Assembly (NCBI RefSeq): GCF_902168065.1
Contig: NZ_LR655710.1
Coordinates: 1-50,684, forward strand
Direction of reading: 5' to 3'
Length of the DNA: 50,684 nucleotides
Origin: Mycobacterium tilburgii
GTDB taxonomy: Bacteria; Actinomycetota; Actinomycetes; Mycobacteriales; Mycobacteriaceae
Shown: positions 1 through 12,232 of the stretch, piece by piece
Position numbering within the stretch: position 1 is the first letter of the stretch
Layout of the letters: the number at the start of each line of letters is the position of its first letter
Notes under the pieces: model-generated
What the model saw: only the letters and a program-made list of their open reading frames with translations
The model's database searches: none
What the model was told of the DNA's origin: nothing
Program-made: the position numbers and the translations under genes

Positions 1-525
1 CGTCACGGTCTGGGTCTCCGTAGCTGTCGGGGGCGGCGGTGGCGGTTCGGTCGTGGTGGTCGGCGGTGTGGTCGTGGTGATCTGGTCCTGCACCGGCGGT
101 AAGGACGGGGTGGTGGTGGCGGGATTGGCGAGCTTTCTGGTGTCGGTGCGGGCGAACAGCAGTGACACCGACAACACCAGCGCGATCGCGGCGACGATGG
201 CGGCCACGCCGACCACCCACGGCCAGCGCGGGGTGGCGTCCTCGTCGTCGGGCGGGTCCTCGAAGGTGTCGTAGTTGTAGAGCCTCAGGTCGGCGGACAG
301 ATACGGGCCGCTGACGAAATGCTCGGACTCGGGCGCGGAATAGGCACGCGAATAGTCGTCGGTCTCGGCGCTGTCGTCGAAGGGTTCCAGCTCGTCGCGG
401 GACGGCAATTCACCGTCCGGCTCCAAATCGTCGCCGTGTCCGCCGCCGGAGCTCGATTCGTGCTTGCACTCAATGGCGGAATCGGATTCGTCGGGTTCCC
501 ATCCCGGAGGTTTCGGCCCGCTCAT
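1..525 (-). CDS. mmpS3: MmpS3 family membrane protein, N-terminal part (runs off the window)
   Basis: The minus-strand frame opens at ATG 523-525 and stays open to base 1, giving the first 175 residues of a protein of about 300. It starts [14 protein letters not shown], has an acidic Ser/Glu/Asp-rich cytoplasmic head, one hydrophobic segment ([20 protein letters not shown], about residues 101-124) and then a Thr/Pro-rich linker typical of MmpS3. The C-terminal MmpS domain lies outside the window. MmpS proteins are single-pass membrane proteins that usually assist MmpL transporters; MmpS3 has no adjacent mmpL and its role is poorly defined. It lies downstream of ctaC-ctaF on the same strand, as in M. 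tuberculosis (Rv2198c). The assignment rests on the head, the membrane segment, the linker and the neighbours. Confidence 0.85.
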   Translation of the reverse strand, partial: MSGPKPPGWEPDESDSAIECKHESSSGGGHGDDLEPDGELPSRDELEPFDDSAETDDYSRAYSAPESEHFVSGPYLSADLRLYNYDTFEDPPDDEDATPRWPWVVGVAAIVAAIALVLSVSLLFARTDTRKLANPATTTPSLPPVQDQITTTTPPTTTTEPPPPPPTATETQTVT

Positions 526-705
526 GTCTGCCTGCCCTGTCCAACTGCCTCACCTGCGCACGAGGCTCCGATGAGACCTCGTGTCGCGCGCTCGGGAGAT
601 TGTCATTGCCTGCGCAAACCCTACCGAACCAACCGGGACAACGAAGTCTGGGCAAACGAACGACAGCTCAACTGATGCCCGGATTGTTACCTTCGGAGAC
701 GCAAT

Positions 706-1125
706 TCAGTGCTTCTCGGGGCCCACATAGTATTCGAAGACCAATCCGGCGGCGGACGCAAGGATGAACACCACGCCGGCCACGGTCAGCCAGGGCAACC
801 ACAACGCGATGCCGACCGCGGCCACCGAACCGGACAGCGCGACCAGCAGCGGCCACCAGCTGTGCGGCGCGAAGAAACCCAATTCGCCTGCACCGTCGCT
901 GATTTCAGCACCTTCGTAGTCCTCGGGCCGGGTGCCGAGGCGACGGGCCACGAATCGGAAGAAGGTGGCGGTGATCAGCGCCAGACCACCCGTCAGCGCC
1001 AGAGCGGTGGTGCCCGCCCATTCTTCGCCGCCGGTGGCGAACAGGGCGGTCAGCACCCCGTAGAGCACCGCGCACAGGACGAAGAACGCGGCGATAAACT
1101 CGAACAGCCTCGCTTCGATATGCAT
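706..1125 (-). CDS. ctaF: Cytochrome c oxidase subunit IV (CtaF)
   Basis: This 139-residue protein matches the usual length of the actinobacterial subunit IV of the aa3-type cytochrome c oxidase (Rv2199c). It has four hydrophobic segments: roughly residues 7-29 and 37-57, then 92-111 and 113-132 after the motif [19 protein letters not shown]. The frame stays open upstream into ctaC, but ATG 1123-1125 ([10 protein letters not shown]) lies 8 bases after the ctaC stop and is the family start. The gene is probably co-transcribed with ctaC and works in the bc1-aa3 supercomplex of the plasma membrane. No lesion is visible. Confidence 0.93.
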   Translation of the reverse strand: MHIEARLFEFIAAFFVLCAVLYGVLTALFATGGEEWAGTTALALTGGLALITATFFRFVARRLGTRPEDYEGAEISDGAGELGFFAPHSWWPLLVALSGSVAAVGIALWLPWLTVAGVVFILASAAGLVFEYYVGPEKH

Positions 1126-1133
1126 TGCGTGTC

Positions 1134-2189
1134 CTAACCGACCGATGGGATCTGTTCGCCGCGGCGGGTCTCGAACGGATGCGTCGTCACCGCCACCGGG
1201 GACTGGGCAATCGCCTGCAACGCCTGGGCATTGGTCTTGCCGTCGATGCGCTGCTGCAGGTAGGCCTTGAAGTCGTTGGGCTGCACCACCCGAACCTCGA
1301 AGTTCATCATCGAGTGGTAGGTGCCGCACATCTCTGCGCAGTGGCCGACAAACGCGCCCGTCTTGGTGATCTCCTCCACCTGGAAGACGTTGACGGAGTT
1401 GTTCTGCTTCGGCCACGCCATGACGTCGCGCTTGAAGAGGAATTCCGGCACCCAGAAGGAGTGGATGACGTCGGCGGAGTTCAGTTGGAATTCGATGCGC
1501 TTCCCGGCAGGCAGCACCAGCACCGGGATCTCGGTCTGGGTGCCCAGCGTCTCGATCTTGTCGAAGTTCAGGTAGGTGCGGTCCTCGGTGTTGAGCCCGC
1601 GCAACGGCCCGACACGTTCCTCGCCGTCCTCGTCCTTACCCTCGGGCTTGGACACCATCGCCTTCTTGCGGGCCTCGTCGGCGCCGTCATAGATGAGCGT
1701 GCCGTCCTTGAAGTTTACCTTCTGGTAGCCGAACTTCCAGTTCCACTGGAAGGCCGTGACATCGATCACCACCTCGGGGTCCTTGTCCAGGTGCAGCATT
1801 TTCTCCTGCACCACGACCGTGAAGTAGAACAGCACCGAGATGATCAGAAACGGTGTGACGGTGAGCACCAGCTCCAGCGGCATGTTGTAGCCGAACTGAC
1901 AAGGCAGTTCGGTGTCGGAGGCCTTCTTGCGGTGAAACGCCGAGGTCCAGAAGATCAGGCCCCACACGATGACGCCGACGACCAGCGACGCGATCACCGA
2001 ACCGATCCACAGCTCGCGGTTCACGTGGGCCTGCGGGGTGATGCCCTCGGGCCATCCCAGGGCAAACACCGACTGCCAGCCGCATCCGCTTAGGGTGACC
2101 GCCAATACGCCCAGCATCGCAGGCAGCGCCAGCGGTCGAATTCTGCGCTGCGACAAACGTTGCGAACGGACCTGCCCGCCGGGTGTCAC
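1134..2189 (-). CDS. ctaC: Cytochrome c oxidase subunit II (CtaC), lipoprotein
   Basis: This 351-residue subunit II of the aa3 oxidase carries the binuclear CuA centre that takes electrons from the bc1 complex. It has a lipoprotein signal ending LAVTLSGC, so Cys36 would be lipidated, two membrane helices (about residues 61-81 and 103-127), and a cupredoxin domain with the CuA ligands His243, Cys284, Glu286, Cys288, His292 and Met295 ([13 protein letters not shown]). The GTG start at 2187-2189 follows an AGGAGG ribosome-binding site by about 7 bases. The Mycobacterium-specific insert around residues 165-205 is present. ctaF and mmpS3 follow on the same strand. Confidence 0.96.
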   Translation of the reverse strand: MTPGGQVRSQRLSQRRIRPLALPAMLGVLAVTLSGCGWQSVFALGWPEGITPQAHVNRELWIGSVIASLVVGVIVWGLIFWTSAFHRKKASDTELPCQFGYNMPLELVLTVTPFLIISVLFYFTVVVQEKMLHLDKDPEVVIDVTAFQWNWKFGYQKVNFKDGTLIYDGADEARKKAMVSKPEGKDEDGEERVGPLRGLNTEDRTYLNFDKIETLGTQTEIPVLVLPAGKRIEFQLNSADVIHSFWVPEFLFKRDVMAWPKQNNSVNVFQVEEITKTGAFVGHCAEMCGTYHSMMNFEVRVVQPNDFKAYLQQRIDGKTNAQALQAIAQSPVAVTTHPFETRRGEQIPSVG

Positions 2190-2216
2190 GTTGGCGCCCT
2201 CCTGCTCGAATCTCGA

Positions 2217-2232
2217 ATACTACGCAGCGTAG
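2217..2232 (-). promoter_or_regulatory. Putative ctaC promoter -10 overlapping a short palindrome
   Basis: The divergent ctaC/asnB gap is 166 bases. On the minus strand a sigma-A-like -10 hexamer TAGTAT (2217-2222) lies about 30 bases before the ctaC GTG. It abuts the inverted repeat CTACG-CAG-CGTAG (2220-2232), a possible operator. No regulator is inferred; this rests on sequence resemblance only. Confidence 0.3.
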
Positions 2233-2355
2233 ACCACGCTTCCGAGGCCTACGACAAAACCCCGACCCGCCGGTCCCCCGCGCCTACCCCGCACGGTCGT
2301 GACCCGTCCGATGGGCTGCCCCCAAGCGTCGCCGAAGTATGGCATATTGAGGGCC

Positions 2356-4350
2356 GTGTGCGGACTGCTGGCGTTCGTAGCGGACCCGACCAGCCTGGAC
2401 GACGAGGCAGGTGGGGGCGTAGCTGCGAGTGCAGCCGTCACCGCGGCGCATGCCGCGCGGGCCGACGGCGCCATCACCCGGGCCTCGCAGCTGATGCGCC
2501 ATCGCGGCCCCGACGAGCCGGGCACCTGGTCGGACCCCGGCGCCGACGGGTCGGTGGTGTTCGGCTTCAACCGATTGTCGATCATCGACCTGGCGCACTC
2601 GCACCAGCCGCTGCGCTGGGGTCCGCCGGACGCCCCCGACCGCTACGTGCTGGTGTTCAACGGCGAGATCTACAACTATCTCGAGCTGCGCGACGAGTTG
2701 ACCGCCCGGCACGGTGTGGCGTTTGCCACCGACGGCGACGGCGAGGCCATCGTCGCGGGCTACCACCACTGGGGCACCGGCGTGCTCACCCGGCTGCGGG
2801 GCATGTTCGCGTTCGCGCTGTGGGACACCGTGACGCGCGAATTATTCTGCGCCCGTGACTCTTTCGGCATCAAGCCGCTGTTCATGGCGACCGGCCCCGG
2901 CGGCACCGCGGTGGCCAGCGAAAAGAAGTGTCTGCTGGATCTGGTCGAACTGATCGGGTTCGACTCGGGGATCGACACCCGTGCGGTGCAGCACTACACC
3001 GTCTTTCAGTACGTTCCGGAGCCCGAGACGCTGCACCGCGGCGTGCGCCGCCTCGAATCGGGCTGCTACACCCGGATCCGGCCCGGGGTGGCGCCGGAGA
3101 CCACCCGCTACTTCATGCCGCGGTTCGCCGCGGTGCCGATCACCCGCGACACTGAGCAGACCCGCTACGACGAGATCACCGCGGCGCTCGAGGATTCCGT
3201 GGCCAAGCACATGCGCGCCGACGTCACCGTCGGGGCGTTTTTGTCCGGCGGGATCGACTCCACCGCAATCGCGGCGCTAGCGATCCGGCACAACCCCCGG
3301 CTGATCACCTTCACCACCGGGTTCGAGTGGGAGGGATTCTCCGAAATCGACGTCGCGGTGGCGTCGGCCGAGGCCATCGGCGCCCGCCACATCGCCAAGG
3401 TGGTAAGCCCCGGCGAGTTCGTCGCCGCACTGCCCGAAATCGTCTGGTATCTCGACGAACCGGTCGCCGACCCGGCGCTGGTCCCGTTGTTCTTCGTCGC
3501 GCGAGAGGCCCGCAAGCACGTCAAAGTGGTGCTGTCCGGCGAGGGCGCCGACGAGTTGTTCGGCGGCTACACCATCTATCGAGAACCGTTGTCGCTGAAG
3601 TTTTTTGACTATCTACCGGGACCGCTTCGGTGGTCCATGGGCCGGATAAGCCGGCCGCTGCCCCAGGGCATGCGGGGCAAGAGCCTGCTGCATCGCGGTT
3701 CGCTGACGCTCGAGCAGCGTTACTACGGCAATGCCCGCAGTTTCTCTGCTGCGCAACTGCGCGACGTGTTGCCCGGCTTCCGCGACGACTGGACGCACAC
3801 CGACGTGACGGCGCGGGTGTACGCCGAATCGGCGGGCTGGGACCCGGTGGCCCGGATGCAACACGTCGACCTGTTCACCTGGCTGCGCGGCGACATCCTG
3901 GTCAAGGCCGACAAAATGACGATGGCCAACTCGCTAGAGCTGCGGGTGCCGTTCCTGGATCCCGAGGTGTTCGCCGTGGCGTCGCGACTGCCGGCCGAGG
4001 CGAAGATCACCCGCACCACCACCAAGTACGCCCTGCGGCGCGCGCTGGAGCCGATCGTGCCGGCACACGTGTTGCACCGGCCGAAGCTCGGCTTCCCGGT
4101 GCCGATCCGGCACTGGTTGCGCGCCGGTGAACTGCTGGAATGGGCCTACGCGACGGTCGAGGCGTCACAGGCAGGGCATCTGGTCGACGTCGCCGCCGTC
4201 CGCCGCATGCTCGACGAGCACCACGCCGCCGGTAGCGACCACAGCCGCCGGCTGTGGACCGTGCTGATCTTCATGCTTTGGCACGCGATCTTCGTCGAGC
4301 ACAGGGTGGTGCCCCAGATCAGCGAACCACACTACCCGGTGCAGCTGTAA
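2356..4350 (+). CDS. asnB: Asparagine synthetase (glutamine-hydrolysing) AsnB
   Basis: AsnB makes asparagine from aspartate, glutamine and ATP; the mycobacterial family member is also implicated in amidating cell-wall precursors. The chosen start is GTG 2356, because it places Cys2 (MCGLLAFVAD) as the N-terminal nucleophile of the class II glutaminase domain; the open frame beginning at 2299 would bury it. The protein is then 664 residues against about 652 in M. tuberculosis. The glutaminase signatures LMRHRGPDEPG and FNGEIYNYLE fill residues 1 to about 210. The synthetase domain carries the ATP-pyrophosphatase loop FLSGGIDST (Ser297) and LSGEGADELFGGY. No lesion is visible. It is divergent from ctaC and convergent with the adenosine kinase. 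Confidence 0.95.
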   Translation: MCGLLAFVADPTSLDDEAGGGVAASAAVTAAHAARADGAITRASQLMRHRGPDEPGTWSDPGADGSVVFGFNRLSIIDLAHSHQPLRWGPPDAPDRYVLVFNGEIYNYLELRDELTARHGVAFATDGDGEAIVAGYHHWGTGVLTRLRGMFAFALWDTVTRELFCARDSFGIKPLFMATGPGGTAVASEKKCLLDLVELIGFDSGIDTRAVQHYTVFQYVPEPETLHRGVRRLESGCYTRIRPGVAPETTRYFMPRFAAVPITRDTEQTRYDEITAALEDSVAKHMRADVTVGAFLSGGIDSTAIAALAIRHNPRLITFTTGFEWEGFSEIDVAVASAEAIGARHIAKVVSPGEFVAALPEIVWYLDEPVADPALVPLFFVAREARKHVKVVLSGEGADELFGGYTIYREPLSLKFFDYLPGPLRWSMGRISRPLPQGMRGKSLLHRGSLTLEQRYYGNARSFSAAQLRDVLPGFRDDWTHTDVTARVYAESAGWDPVARMQHVDLFTWLRGDILVKADKMTMANSLELRVPFLDPEVFAVASRLPAEAKITRTTTKYALRRALEPIVPAHVLHRPKLGFPVPIRHWLRAGELLEWAYATVEASQAGHLVDVAAVRRMLDEHHAAGSDHSRRLWTVLIFMLWHAIFVEHRVVPQISEPHYPVQL

Positions 4351-4459
4351 GGCCCGCGCGTCCGGTATGAAGCCGTGGGCGCCCCGTCCACGGCGTGTCG
4401 CCGCCAGCGCACACTCGACGCCGTCGAGACGCGAACGGATGCGGCGCCGGCCGGGCCGG

Positions 4460-5464
<1,005 letters not shown>

Positions 5465-5634
5465 CTAGCCTACCCACGGGTGGACGCGCGCGACCGACCC
5501 CGTTGAGTGCGCGGCCGGCGACACGGTGTGCGCTAGCCTGCCTAGGGAACTTACAAAAGTCGCCGGCACTGAATTCGCGGGCGGTAGCTGCTCGCTCGTG
5601 GTCTTGGTCCCGTCTCGCATCGGAGGAGAATCAC

Positions 5635-6294
5635 ATGGGCGGTCCGAACTCGCCCAATCCGACTGTCGGCGGAGAAACACCCGGATACAGCGAGCAGCCG
5701 GTCGACTTCCCGCGCGACCAGCCACCCGCCGACATGGCTTTTCCGCCGCACCCCCGCAACGAACCGCCCTACCCCGTCCCGACGCCGCCGCCCGGCTACC
5801 CGAGGCGGCAGTCGGCCCGGCGGCTGGTCATCGGCACCCTGGCCGCGGTGGCGCTGGTCGCCGCTTTGACCGCGGCGATCGTGTACGGGGCCCGGACCAA
5901 CGGCGCCAATACCGGCGCGTCGTTCTCCGAGGCGGCGGCCAAGACGGCCATCCAGAACTACCTGGACGCCCTCGAGAGCCGCAACACCGAGGAGATCTCC
6001 CGCAACGCGCTGTGCGGCATGTACGACGGAGTGCGCGACAGGCGCTCCGACCAGGCGCTGGCCAAGTTGAGTAGCGACGCGATCCGCAAGCAGTTTTCGC
6101 AGGTCCAGTTGACCTCGATCGACAAGATCGTGTACCTGTCGCAGTACCAGGCCCAGGCGCTGTTCACCATACAGGTGGCGCCAGCCTCCGGCGGCCCGCT
6201 GCGCGGCCAGGTCCAAGGCGTCGCACAGCTGCTGTTCCAGCGCGGCCAGATCTTGGTGTGCTCGTACGTGCTGCGGACCGGGGGCTCGTACTAA
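5635..6294 (+). CDS. Conserved single-pass membrane protein (Rv2203-like)
   Basis: The protein has 219 residues starting at ATG 5635, with a strong GGAGGAG 7-8 bases upstream. The frame is open further upstream but that part looks non-coding. A Pro-rich cytoplasmic N-terminus (residues 1-58) precedes one membrane helix (about 64-86, LVIGTLAAVALVAALTAAIV). The extracytoplasmic domain resembles the NTF2-like/Mce-associated fold, with two cysteines (NALCGMY and ILVCSYV) that could form a disulfide. The position matches Rv2203. Function is unknown. It ends 18 bases from the convergent Fe-S carrier gene. Confidence 0.85.
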   Translation: MGGPNSPNPTVGGETPGYSEQPVDFPRDQPPADMAFPPHPRNEPPYPVPTPPPGYPRRQSARRLVIGTLAAVALVAALTAAIVYGARTNGANTGASFSEAAAKTAIQNYLDALESRNTEEISRNALCGMYDGVRDRRSDQALAKLSSDAIRKQFSQVQLTSIDKIVYLSQYQAQALFTIQVAPASGGPLRGQVQGVAQLLFQRGQILVCSYVLRTGGSY

Positions 6295-6312
6295 CGGCTC
6301 CCGGCTACCAGA

Positions 6313-6669
6313 TCAGTTGAACGAGTCGCCGCAGGCGCAGGAGCCGGTGGCATTCGGGTTGTCGATGGTGAAGCCCTGCTTCTCGATGGTGTCCACGAAG
6401 TCGATCGAGGCGCCCTCCACGTAGGGGGCGCTCATCCGGTCCACCGTCAACGTCACCCCGCCGAATTCGGCGGTCAGGTCACCGTCCAGGGACCGGTCGT
6501 CGAAGAACAGGTTGTAGCGCAGCCCGGCGCACCCGCCCGGCTGCACCGCGATACGCAGCGCCAGGTCGTCGCGTCCCTCCTGGTCCAGCAGCGCTTTCGC
6601 CTTGGTGGCGGCGGCCTCGGTCAGGATCACGCCGTGGGTCTTGGCGGTCGACTCGTTTTGCACCGTCAT
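6313..6669 (-). CDS. A-type iron-sulfur cluster carrier (IscA/ErpA/HesB family)
   Basis: The protein has 118 residues from ATG 6667-6669, with AGGAG just upstream; the longer frame starting at 6735 adds a non-conserved head. HesB-family ligands are present: Cys47 (PGGCAGLRYNLFFDD) and the C-terminal pair Cys111/Cys113 (GSCACGDSFN). Proteins of this family accept Fe-S clusters from the assembly scaffold and deliver them to target enzymes. It matches Rv2204c. The nearby lipA product and the oxidative enzymes depend on Fe-S clusters, but no operon link is implied. Confidence 0.93.
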   Translation of the reverse strand: MTVQNESTAKTHGVILTEAAATKAKALLDQEGRDDLALRIAVQPGGCAGLRYNLFFDDRSLDGDLTAEFGGVTLTVDRMSAPYVEGASIDFVDTIEKQGFTIDNPNATGSCACGDSFN

Positions 6670-6739
6670 TGCTTCTCCTACATGCCTGTCGTTGGGTAGG
6701 TGCCCGGGCACCCGAACCTCTCGGGGTGAACCCACTGCC

Positions 6740-7816
6740 TCAACGGTACCTCGCAGGACCGCTATTCCCGAGTCGCGCCGCCACCTGTGACGCTAATCCC
6801 ATCAGCTGGTTTGCCGCGTCAGCCAGCGCCAATCCGACCGAGCCGGCGTACTCGGCCATGGACAGCGCCGACATGATGCCCGCGGTGCGCACCGCCGTCT
6901 TGTCCAGTCCGACCTGTCCGGCGAGCACGATCACCGGGATCCCTAGCGGGCCCGCGGCCGCCGCGAGCGACCCGACGACTTTGCCGTGCAACGACTGCTC
7001 GTCGAATTTGCCTTCCCCTGTGATGATCAGCTCGGCAATCTCGAGGTCGTCGGCCAGGTGCGTGTACTCGGCGACGATCGCCGCACCCGATTCACACCGG
7101 CCGCCCAGCGCGAGCAGCCCGGCGCCGATACCGCCGGCCGCGGCAGCCCCGGGCTCGGAGCTGACGTCGCGGCCCGCCGCCGCCTCCAGATGCAGCGCCC
7201 ACGCCTCCAACCGGACGTCCAGCGCCGCGACCGTGGGGGTGTCGGCGCCCTTCTGCGGCCCGAACACCCGGGCCGCACTCCACGGGCCCACCAGCGGATA
7301 TTCGGTGTCCGACGCGGCGACCAGCTCTACGTTCGCCAGCTGCCGGCGCGCGGCTTCCAGCCCGCCCAGCTCGGCGATCATGCCCTGCCCGCCTTCGGTG
7401 CAGGCGCTCCCGCCCAGCCCGACCACGATGCGCTTGGCCCCGCTGTGCAGCGCTTCGGTGATCAGCTGGCCGACTCCCCTGCTGTGCGCCGCCAGCGCGG
7501 TCTCGGGGTCGGGCGGCCGCCCGAGCAGTTTGAGGCCGCATGCCTGCGCGCACTCCAGGTAGGCGGTCGCCGACTCCGGATCCCACACCCATTCCGCGTC
7601 GACCGTCCCGTCCAGGGGCCCGGCCACCCGGATGCTGCGCTTCTCCCCCAGACGATTGGCCAGCACGTCGATGAAACCGGGGCCGCCGTCGGACTGTGGG
7701 GCGACGATGAACTGGTCACCGGGACGCGATCGCGTCCAGCCGGTCGCTATGGCAGCGGCGGCTTCCACCGCCGAGAGACTGTCGCCGTAGCAATCCGGGG
7801 CGACCAACACGCGCAT
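6740..7816 (-). CDS. Glycerate 2-kinase family protein (GarK type, Rv2205c-like)
   Basis: The protein has 358 residues, equal to the M. tuberculosis orthologue, when started at ATG 7814-7816 ([20 protein letters not shown]). The frame is open to 8269, but the extra part is antisense to the next gene. Conserved blocks of the glycerate kinase family are visible: [38 protein letters not shown] and [15 protein letters not shown]. The predicted reaction is phosphorylation of glycerate by ATP. No strong Shine-Dalgarno precedes the start. It is transcribed toward the Fe-S carrier, 70 bases away, and overlaps nothing. Confidence 0.9.
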   Translation of the reverse strand: MRVLVAPDCYGDSLSAVEAAAAIATGWTRSRPGDQFIVAPQSDGGPGFIDVLANRLGEKRSIRVAGPLDGTVDAEWVWDPESATAYLECAQACGLKLLGRPPDPETALAAHSRGVGQLITEALHSGAKRIVVGLGGSACTEGGQGMIAELGGLEAARRQLANVELVAASDTEYPLVGPWSAARVFGPQKGADTPTVAALDVRLEAWALHLEAAAGRDVSSEPGAAAAGGIGAGLLALGGRCESGAAIVAEYTHLADDLEIAELIITGEGKFDEQSLHGKVVGSLAAAAGPLGIPVIVLAGQVGLDKTAVRTAGIMSALSMAEYAGSVGLALADAANQLMGLASQVAARLGNSGPARYR

Positions 7817-8006
7817 GGCCGGTAACTGCAGACGCCCCGGGGAGAGGCCAACGGCACCTTCGTCCGAGGCCATCGAGCTGTCGTCCATCACCCGTAGCCG
7901 TCCATCATGGTCAAGGGTAAGTCGAAGTATCGCCACAGCGCAGAGCAATAGTGTTGCTGGCGGGGCGTTCAAAGAATCGACCCCGCTGCGAAGTAACCTG
8001 GCCATT

Positions 8007-8693
8007 GTGAAGTTGTTGGGCCGTAAGAAAACCCAGGCGGACGCCCCGGAGGGCGAACTGGTGACGCCGATCACCTCCGACGCTACCCCGGCTGCCGGGT
8101 CTCGCGCATCGCGCCGGACCGACCCCAAGGGCCGGCCGACACCCAAGCGTGACGAGGCCCGCCGCAACGCGAAGAAGGGCCCGGTGGCGCCGGCGCCAAT
8201 GACCGCCGCCGAAGCGCGGGCCCGTCGCAAGCAGCTGGCCGGCCCCAAACTCAGCCGCGAGGAGCGCAAGGCCGAACGCCTCGCCAGCCGGGCCCGGATG
8301 ACGGATCGACGGGAACGGATGCTGGCCGGGGACGAGGCCTACCTGCCGCCCCGCGACCAGGGGCCGATCCGCCGCTACGTGCGCGACGTTGTGGACGCCC
8401 GCCGTAACCTGCTCGGCCTGTTCATGCCGGCCACCCTGTCGCTGTTGTTCGTCATGTTCGCCCTTCCCCAGCTGCAGCTCTACATCTCCCCGGCGATGCT
8501 GGTGATCACAGCGGTGATGGCGGTCGACAGCCTGATCCTGGACCGCAAGGTCAGCCGGATGGTGGACGCGAAGTTCCCGAACAACACCGAAAGCCACTGG
8601 AAATTGGGCCTTTACGCCGCCGGCCGAGCATCCCAGATGCGCCGTATGCGGGCGCCGCGGCCGCAAGTCAAGCGCGGCGGCAATGTCGATTAG
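8007..8693 (+). CDS. DUF3043 membrane protein (Rv2206-like)
   Basis: The protein has 228 residues from GTG 8007 ([12 protein letters not shown]). It has a long, highly basic cytoplasmic half (residues 1-125, rich in Arg/Lys/Ala, with [16 protein letters not shown]), then two closely spaced membrane helices (about 138-175: [20 protein letters not shown] and [20 protein letters not shown]), and a basic tail. This is the DUF3043 architecture. Function is unknown. The final codons overlap the presumed start of cobU (8683), suggesting an operon running into cobUTS. Confidence 0.88.
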   Translation: MKLLGRKKTQADAPEGELVTPITSDATPAAGSRASRRTDPKGRPTPKRDEARRNAKKGPVAPAPMTAAEARARRKQLAGPKLSREERKAERLASRARMTDRRERMLAGDEAYLPPRDQGPIRRYVRDVVDARRNLLGLFMPATLSLLFVMFALPQLQLYISPAMLVITAVMAVDSLILDRKVSRMVDAKFPNNTESHWKLGLYAAGRASQMRRMRAPRPQVKRGGNVD

Positions 8694-9258
8694 CCGTCCG
8701 TTTAGCCCGTCCGCCGAAAGCGCGCTGACCCCGGTGCTCGGCGGGATCCGATCCGGCAAGTCCGAGTGGGCCGAGGACGCCATCGCCTGTGCGCTGCCGT
8801 CCGGTCAGCCGGTTCGCTACCTGGCGCCCGGGACCCGCGGCGGGGCGGATCCGGACTGGGAGCGCCGAGTCGTGCAACACCGCGACTGTCGGCCGAAGCA
8901 CTGGACGACGGTCGAAACCCGGTATGTGGCAACCGAATTGCGGCGATCACCGGATACTACGACCCTGATCGACGACCTGGGCACCTGGTTGACCGGGAAG
9001 CTGGATCAGCACCAGGCTTAGGAGAATGGGTCGGTGGCGGATCCCGTCGCGGAGCTGCTCGACGCGGTTCGCGTATTTGCGTCGACGCCGATGCTGGTCA
9101 GTACCGAGGTCGGCCTGACCGTGGTGCCCGCTACTGCGTCCGGGCGCCGCTTCGCCGACGAGCTGGGCACGCTGAACCAGCGTGTCGCTGCGCTGTGCGA
9201 CCGGGTGGTGCTGGTGGTCGCGGGCCAGCCGGTGTCGATCAAAGCGCCGGAGGCGTGA
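8683..9258 (+). pseudogene. cobU: Cobinamide kinase/guanylyltransferase CobU, interrupted by an in-frame amber codon
   Basis: CobU phosphorylates and guanylylates adenosylcobinamide in nucleotide-loop assembly. The reading frame is continuous from 8683 to the TGA at 9256-9258 except for one TAG at 9019-9021. The first part has the P-loop LGGIRSGKS and the block [13 protein letters not shown]. The second part ([20 protein letters not shown] to [11 protein letters not shown]) is in the same frame and is a good CobU C-terminus. Without the TAG it would be about 190 codons, near family length. A Trp TGG to TAG change is the simplest origin. The exact start is uncertain; the ATG at 8683 overlaps the preceding gene. 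Restart at GTG 9034 would make only a fragment without the P-loop. Confidence 0.82.
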
Positions 9259-10315
9259 TGGAGTTTCCGCCGATCACACCGCCCGACGCGGCCGCCGCCG
9301 CGGCCGCCCGCTCCCGCCAGGACACCCTGACCAAGCCGCGCGGCGCGCTGGGCCGCCTGGAGGACCTGTCCGTGTGGGTCGCGTCGTGTCAGGGTCAGTG
9401 CCCGCCACGCCAGTTCGAGCGTGCCCGGGTGGTGGTGTTCGCCGGCGACCACGGCGTCGCGCGCTCGGGGGTCTCGGCGTACCCGCCGGAGGTGACCGCG
9501 CAGATGGTGGCCAACATCGACGCCGGTGGCGCCGCGATCAATGCACTGGCCGCGATCGCCGATGCGACGGTGCGCGTCGCCGACCTGGCGGTGGACGCCG
9601 AGCCACGATCCGAGCGGATCGGAGCTTATAAGGTGCGCCGCGGCAGCGGCGACATCGCGGTGCGGGACGCGCTGACTGACGACGAGACCACAGCGGCGAT
9701 CGTCGCGGGGCGCAGCATCGCCGACGAAGAGGTCGACGCGGGCGCCGACCTGTTGATCGCCGGTGACATGGGCATCGGCAACACCACCCCGGCCTCGGTG
9801 CTGGTGGCGGCGCTGACCAACGCCGAGCCGGTCGCGATGGTCGGCTTCGGCTCGGGGATCGACGACGCCGGTTGGGGCCGCAAGACGGCCGCGGTCCGCG
9901 ATGCGTTGTTCCGGACGAAGCCGGTGCTGCCCGACCCGGTCGCTTTGTTACGCAGTTGCGGCGGTGCGGATTTGGCGGCGCTGGCCGGCTTCTGCGCCCA
10001 GGCCGCGGTACGGCGCACCCCGCTGCTGCTCGACGGCATGGCGGTGACGGCCGCCGCGCTGGTCGCCGAGCGCCTGGCCCCCGGTGCGCACCAGTGGTGG
10101 CAGGCGGGCCACCGGTCCACCGAACCCGGGCACGCGCTGGCGCTGGCCGCGCTGGAGTTGGAGCCTCTGCTCGATCTGCAGATGCGGCTCGGCGAGGGCA
10201 GCGGCGCGGCGCTGGCGCTGCCGATGCTGCGCGCCGCGGTGGCCACGTTGGCCTCGATGGCGACGTTCGTCGAAGCCGGTGTCGCCACCAACGCTGGCCC
10301 ACCGGCCACCCCATC

Positions 10316-10319
<4 letters not shown>
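9258..10319 (+). CDS. cobT: Nicotinate-nucleotide--dimethylbenzimidazole phosphoribosyltransferase CobT
   Basis: The protein has 353 residues. CobT activates the lower-ligand base (5,6-dimethylbenzimidazole) to alpha-ribazole phosphate. ATG 9258-9260 overlaps the cobU stop (TGATG), so the two were translationally coupled. Family blocks are intact: [52 protein letters not shown], and [15 protein letters not shown], in which Glu313 corresponds to the catalytic base. Length is close to the M. tuberculosis protein (361). It is the only intact gene of the cobU-cobT-cobS trio here. Confidence 0.94.
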
Positions 10320-11070
<751 letters not shown>

Positions 11071-11074
<4 letters not shown>

Positions 11075-12177
11075 CCCAGCCGCGACATCCAGCCGTGGGT
11101 GTCTGCGAACGTGCCCCGCTGGATGCCGGTCAACGTGTCGCGCAGCGCCATCGTCACTTCACCGGGTTGGCCGTCGGCGACGGTGAACTCGGTGTCGGCG
11201 TATTTGACCCGCGCAACCGGCGTGATGACGGCGGCGGTGCCGCAGGCGAACACCTCGGTGATCTCCCCTTCGGCGGCCTTCTTCTGCCACTCGTCGATGT
11301 CGATCTTGCGCTCCTCGACACCGAAGCCCGCGTCAGTGGCCAACTGCAGCAACGAATCCCGCGTGATGCCGGGCAGCAGCGAGCCGGACAGTTCCGGAGT
11401 GACCAGCCGTGACGTGCCGCCGCTGCCGAACACAAAGAACAGGTTCATGCCGCCCATCTCTTCGACGTAGCGGCGCTCGACGGCATCGAGCCAAACCACT
11501 TGATCGCAGCCGTTTTCCGCGGCTTCGGCCTGCGCCAGCAGCGACGCTGCGTAGTTGCCGCCGAACTTGGCCGCGCCGGTCCCGCCAGGGCTGGCCCGCA
11601 CGTATTCCGTTGACACCCAGACATCGACGGGGTTGATGCCGTTGCGGAAGTACGCCCCGGCCGGTGACCCGATCAGCAGGTAGCGGTACCGCTTGGCCAG
11701 CCGCACGCCCAGGCCGGGCTCGGTGGCGATGATGAACGGCCGCAGATACAGCGACTCCTCGCCGCCGGCCTGGGGCACCCAGTCGTTGTCGACGGCGATG
11801 AGCTGGCGCAGCGATTCGAGGAAAACCTCGTCGGGCAACTCCGGGATCGCGAGCCGGCGCGCCGAGGACCGCATCCGCGCGGCGTTGGCGTCGGGGCGAA
11901 ACGACACGATCGAGCCATCGGCCCAGCGGTAGGCCTTGAGGCCCTCGAACACTTCCTGCGCGTAGTGCAGCACGATCGCCGACGGATCCAGCTGGATCGG
12001 GCCGTACGGGGTGACACGTGCGTTGTGCCAGCCCTGGCCCTCGTCGTAGTCGACCGAGACCATGTGATCGGTGAAGAATTTGCCGAAGCCGGGTTCGGCC
12101 AAGATTGATTCCCGCTCAGCGCCACTGGTGGGATTAGACGCGCGCTGAACGGTGAACTCGAGAAGGCCGCTCGTCAT
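11071..12177 (-). CDS. ilvE: Branched-chain amino acid aminotransferase IlvE
   Basis: The protein has 368 residues, as in M. tuberculosis. It is a fold-type IV PLP enzyme that transaminates the keto acids of leucine, isoleucine and valine. Lys204 in [15 protein letters not shown] is the PLP lysine. Other signatures are [44 protein letters not shown] and [14 protein letters not shown]. It starts at ATG 12175-12177. The TAG stop (11071-11073) shares CTAG with the cobS stop on the other strand. The unrelated membrane gene that separates cobS and ilvE in M. tuberculosis (Rv2209) is absent here. Confidence 0.95.
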
Positions 12178-12232
12178 GCGCCGATTCTATATGCGCGTAC
12201 CAATGGGTTTTTCCGGTGTGACGCCGGGGCTG

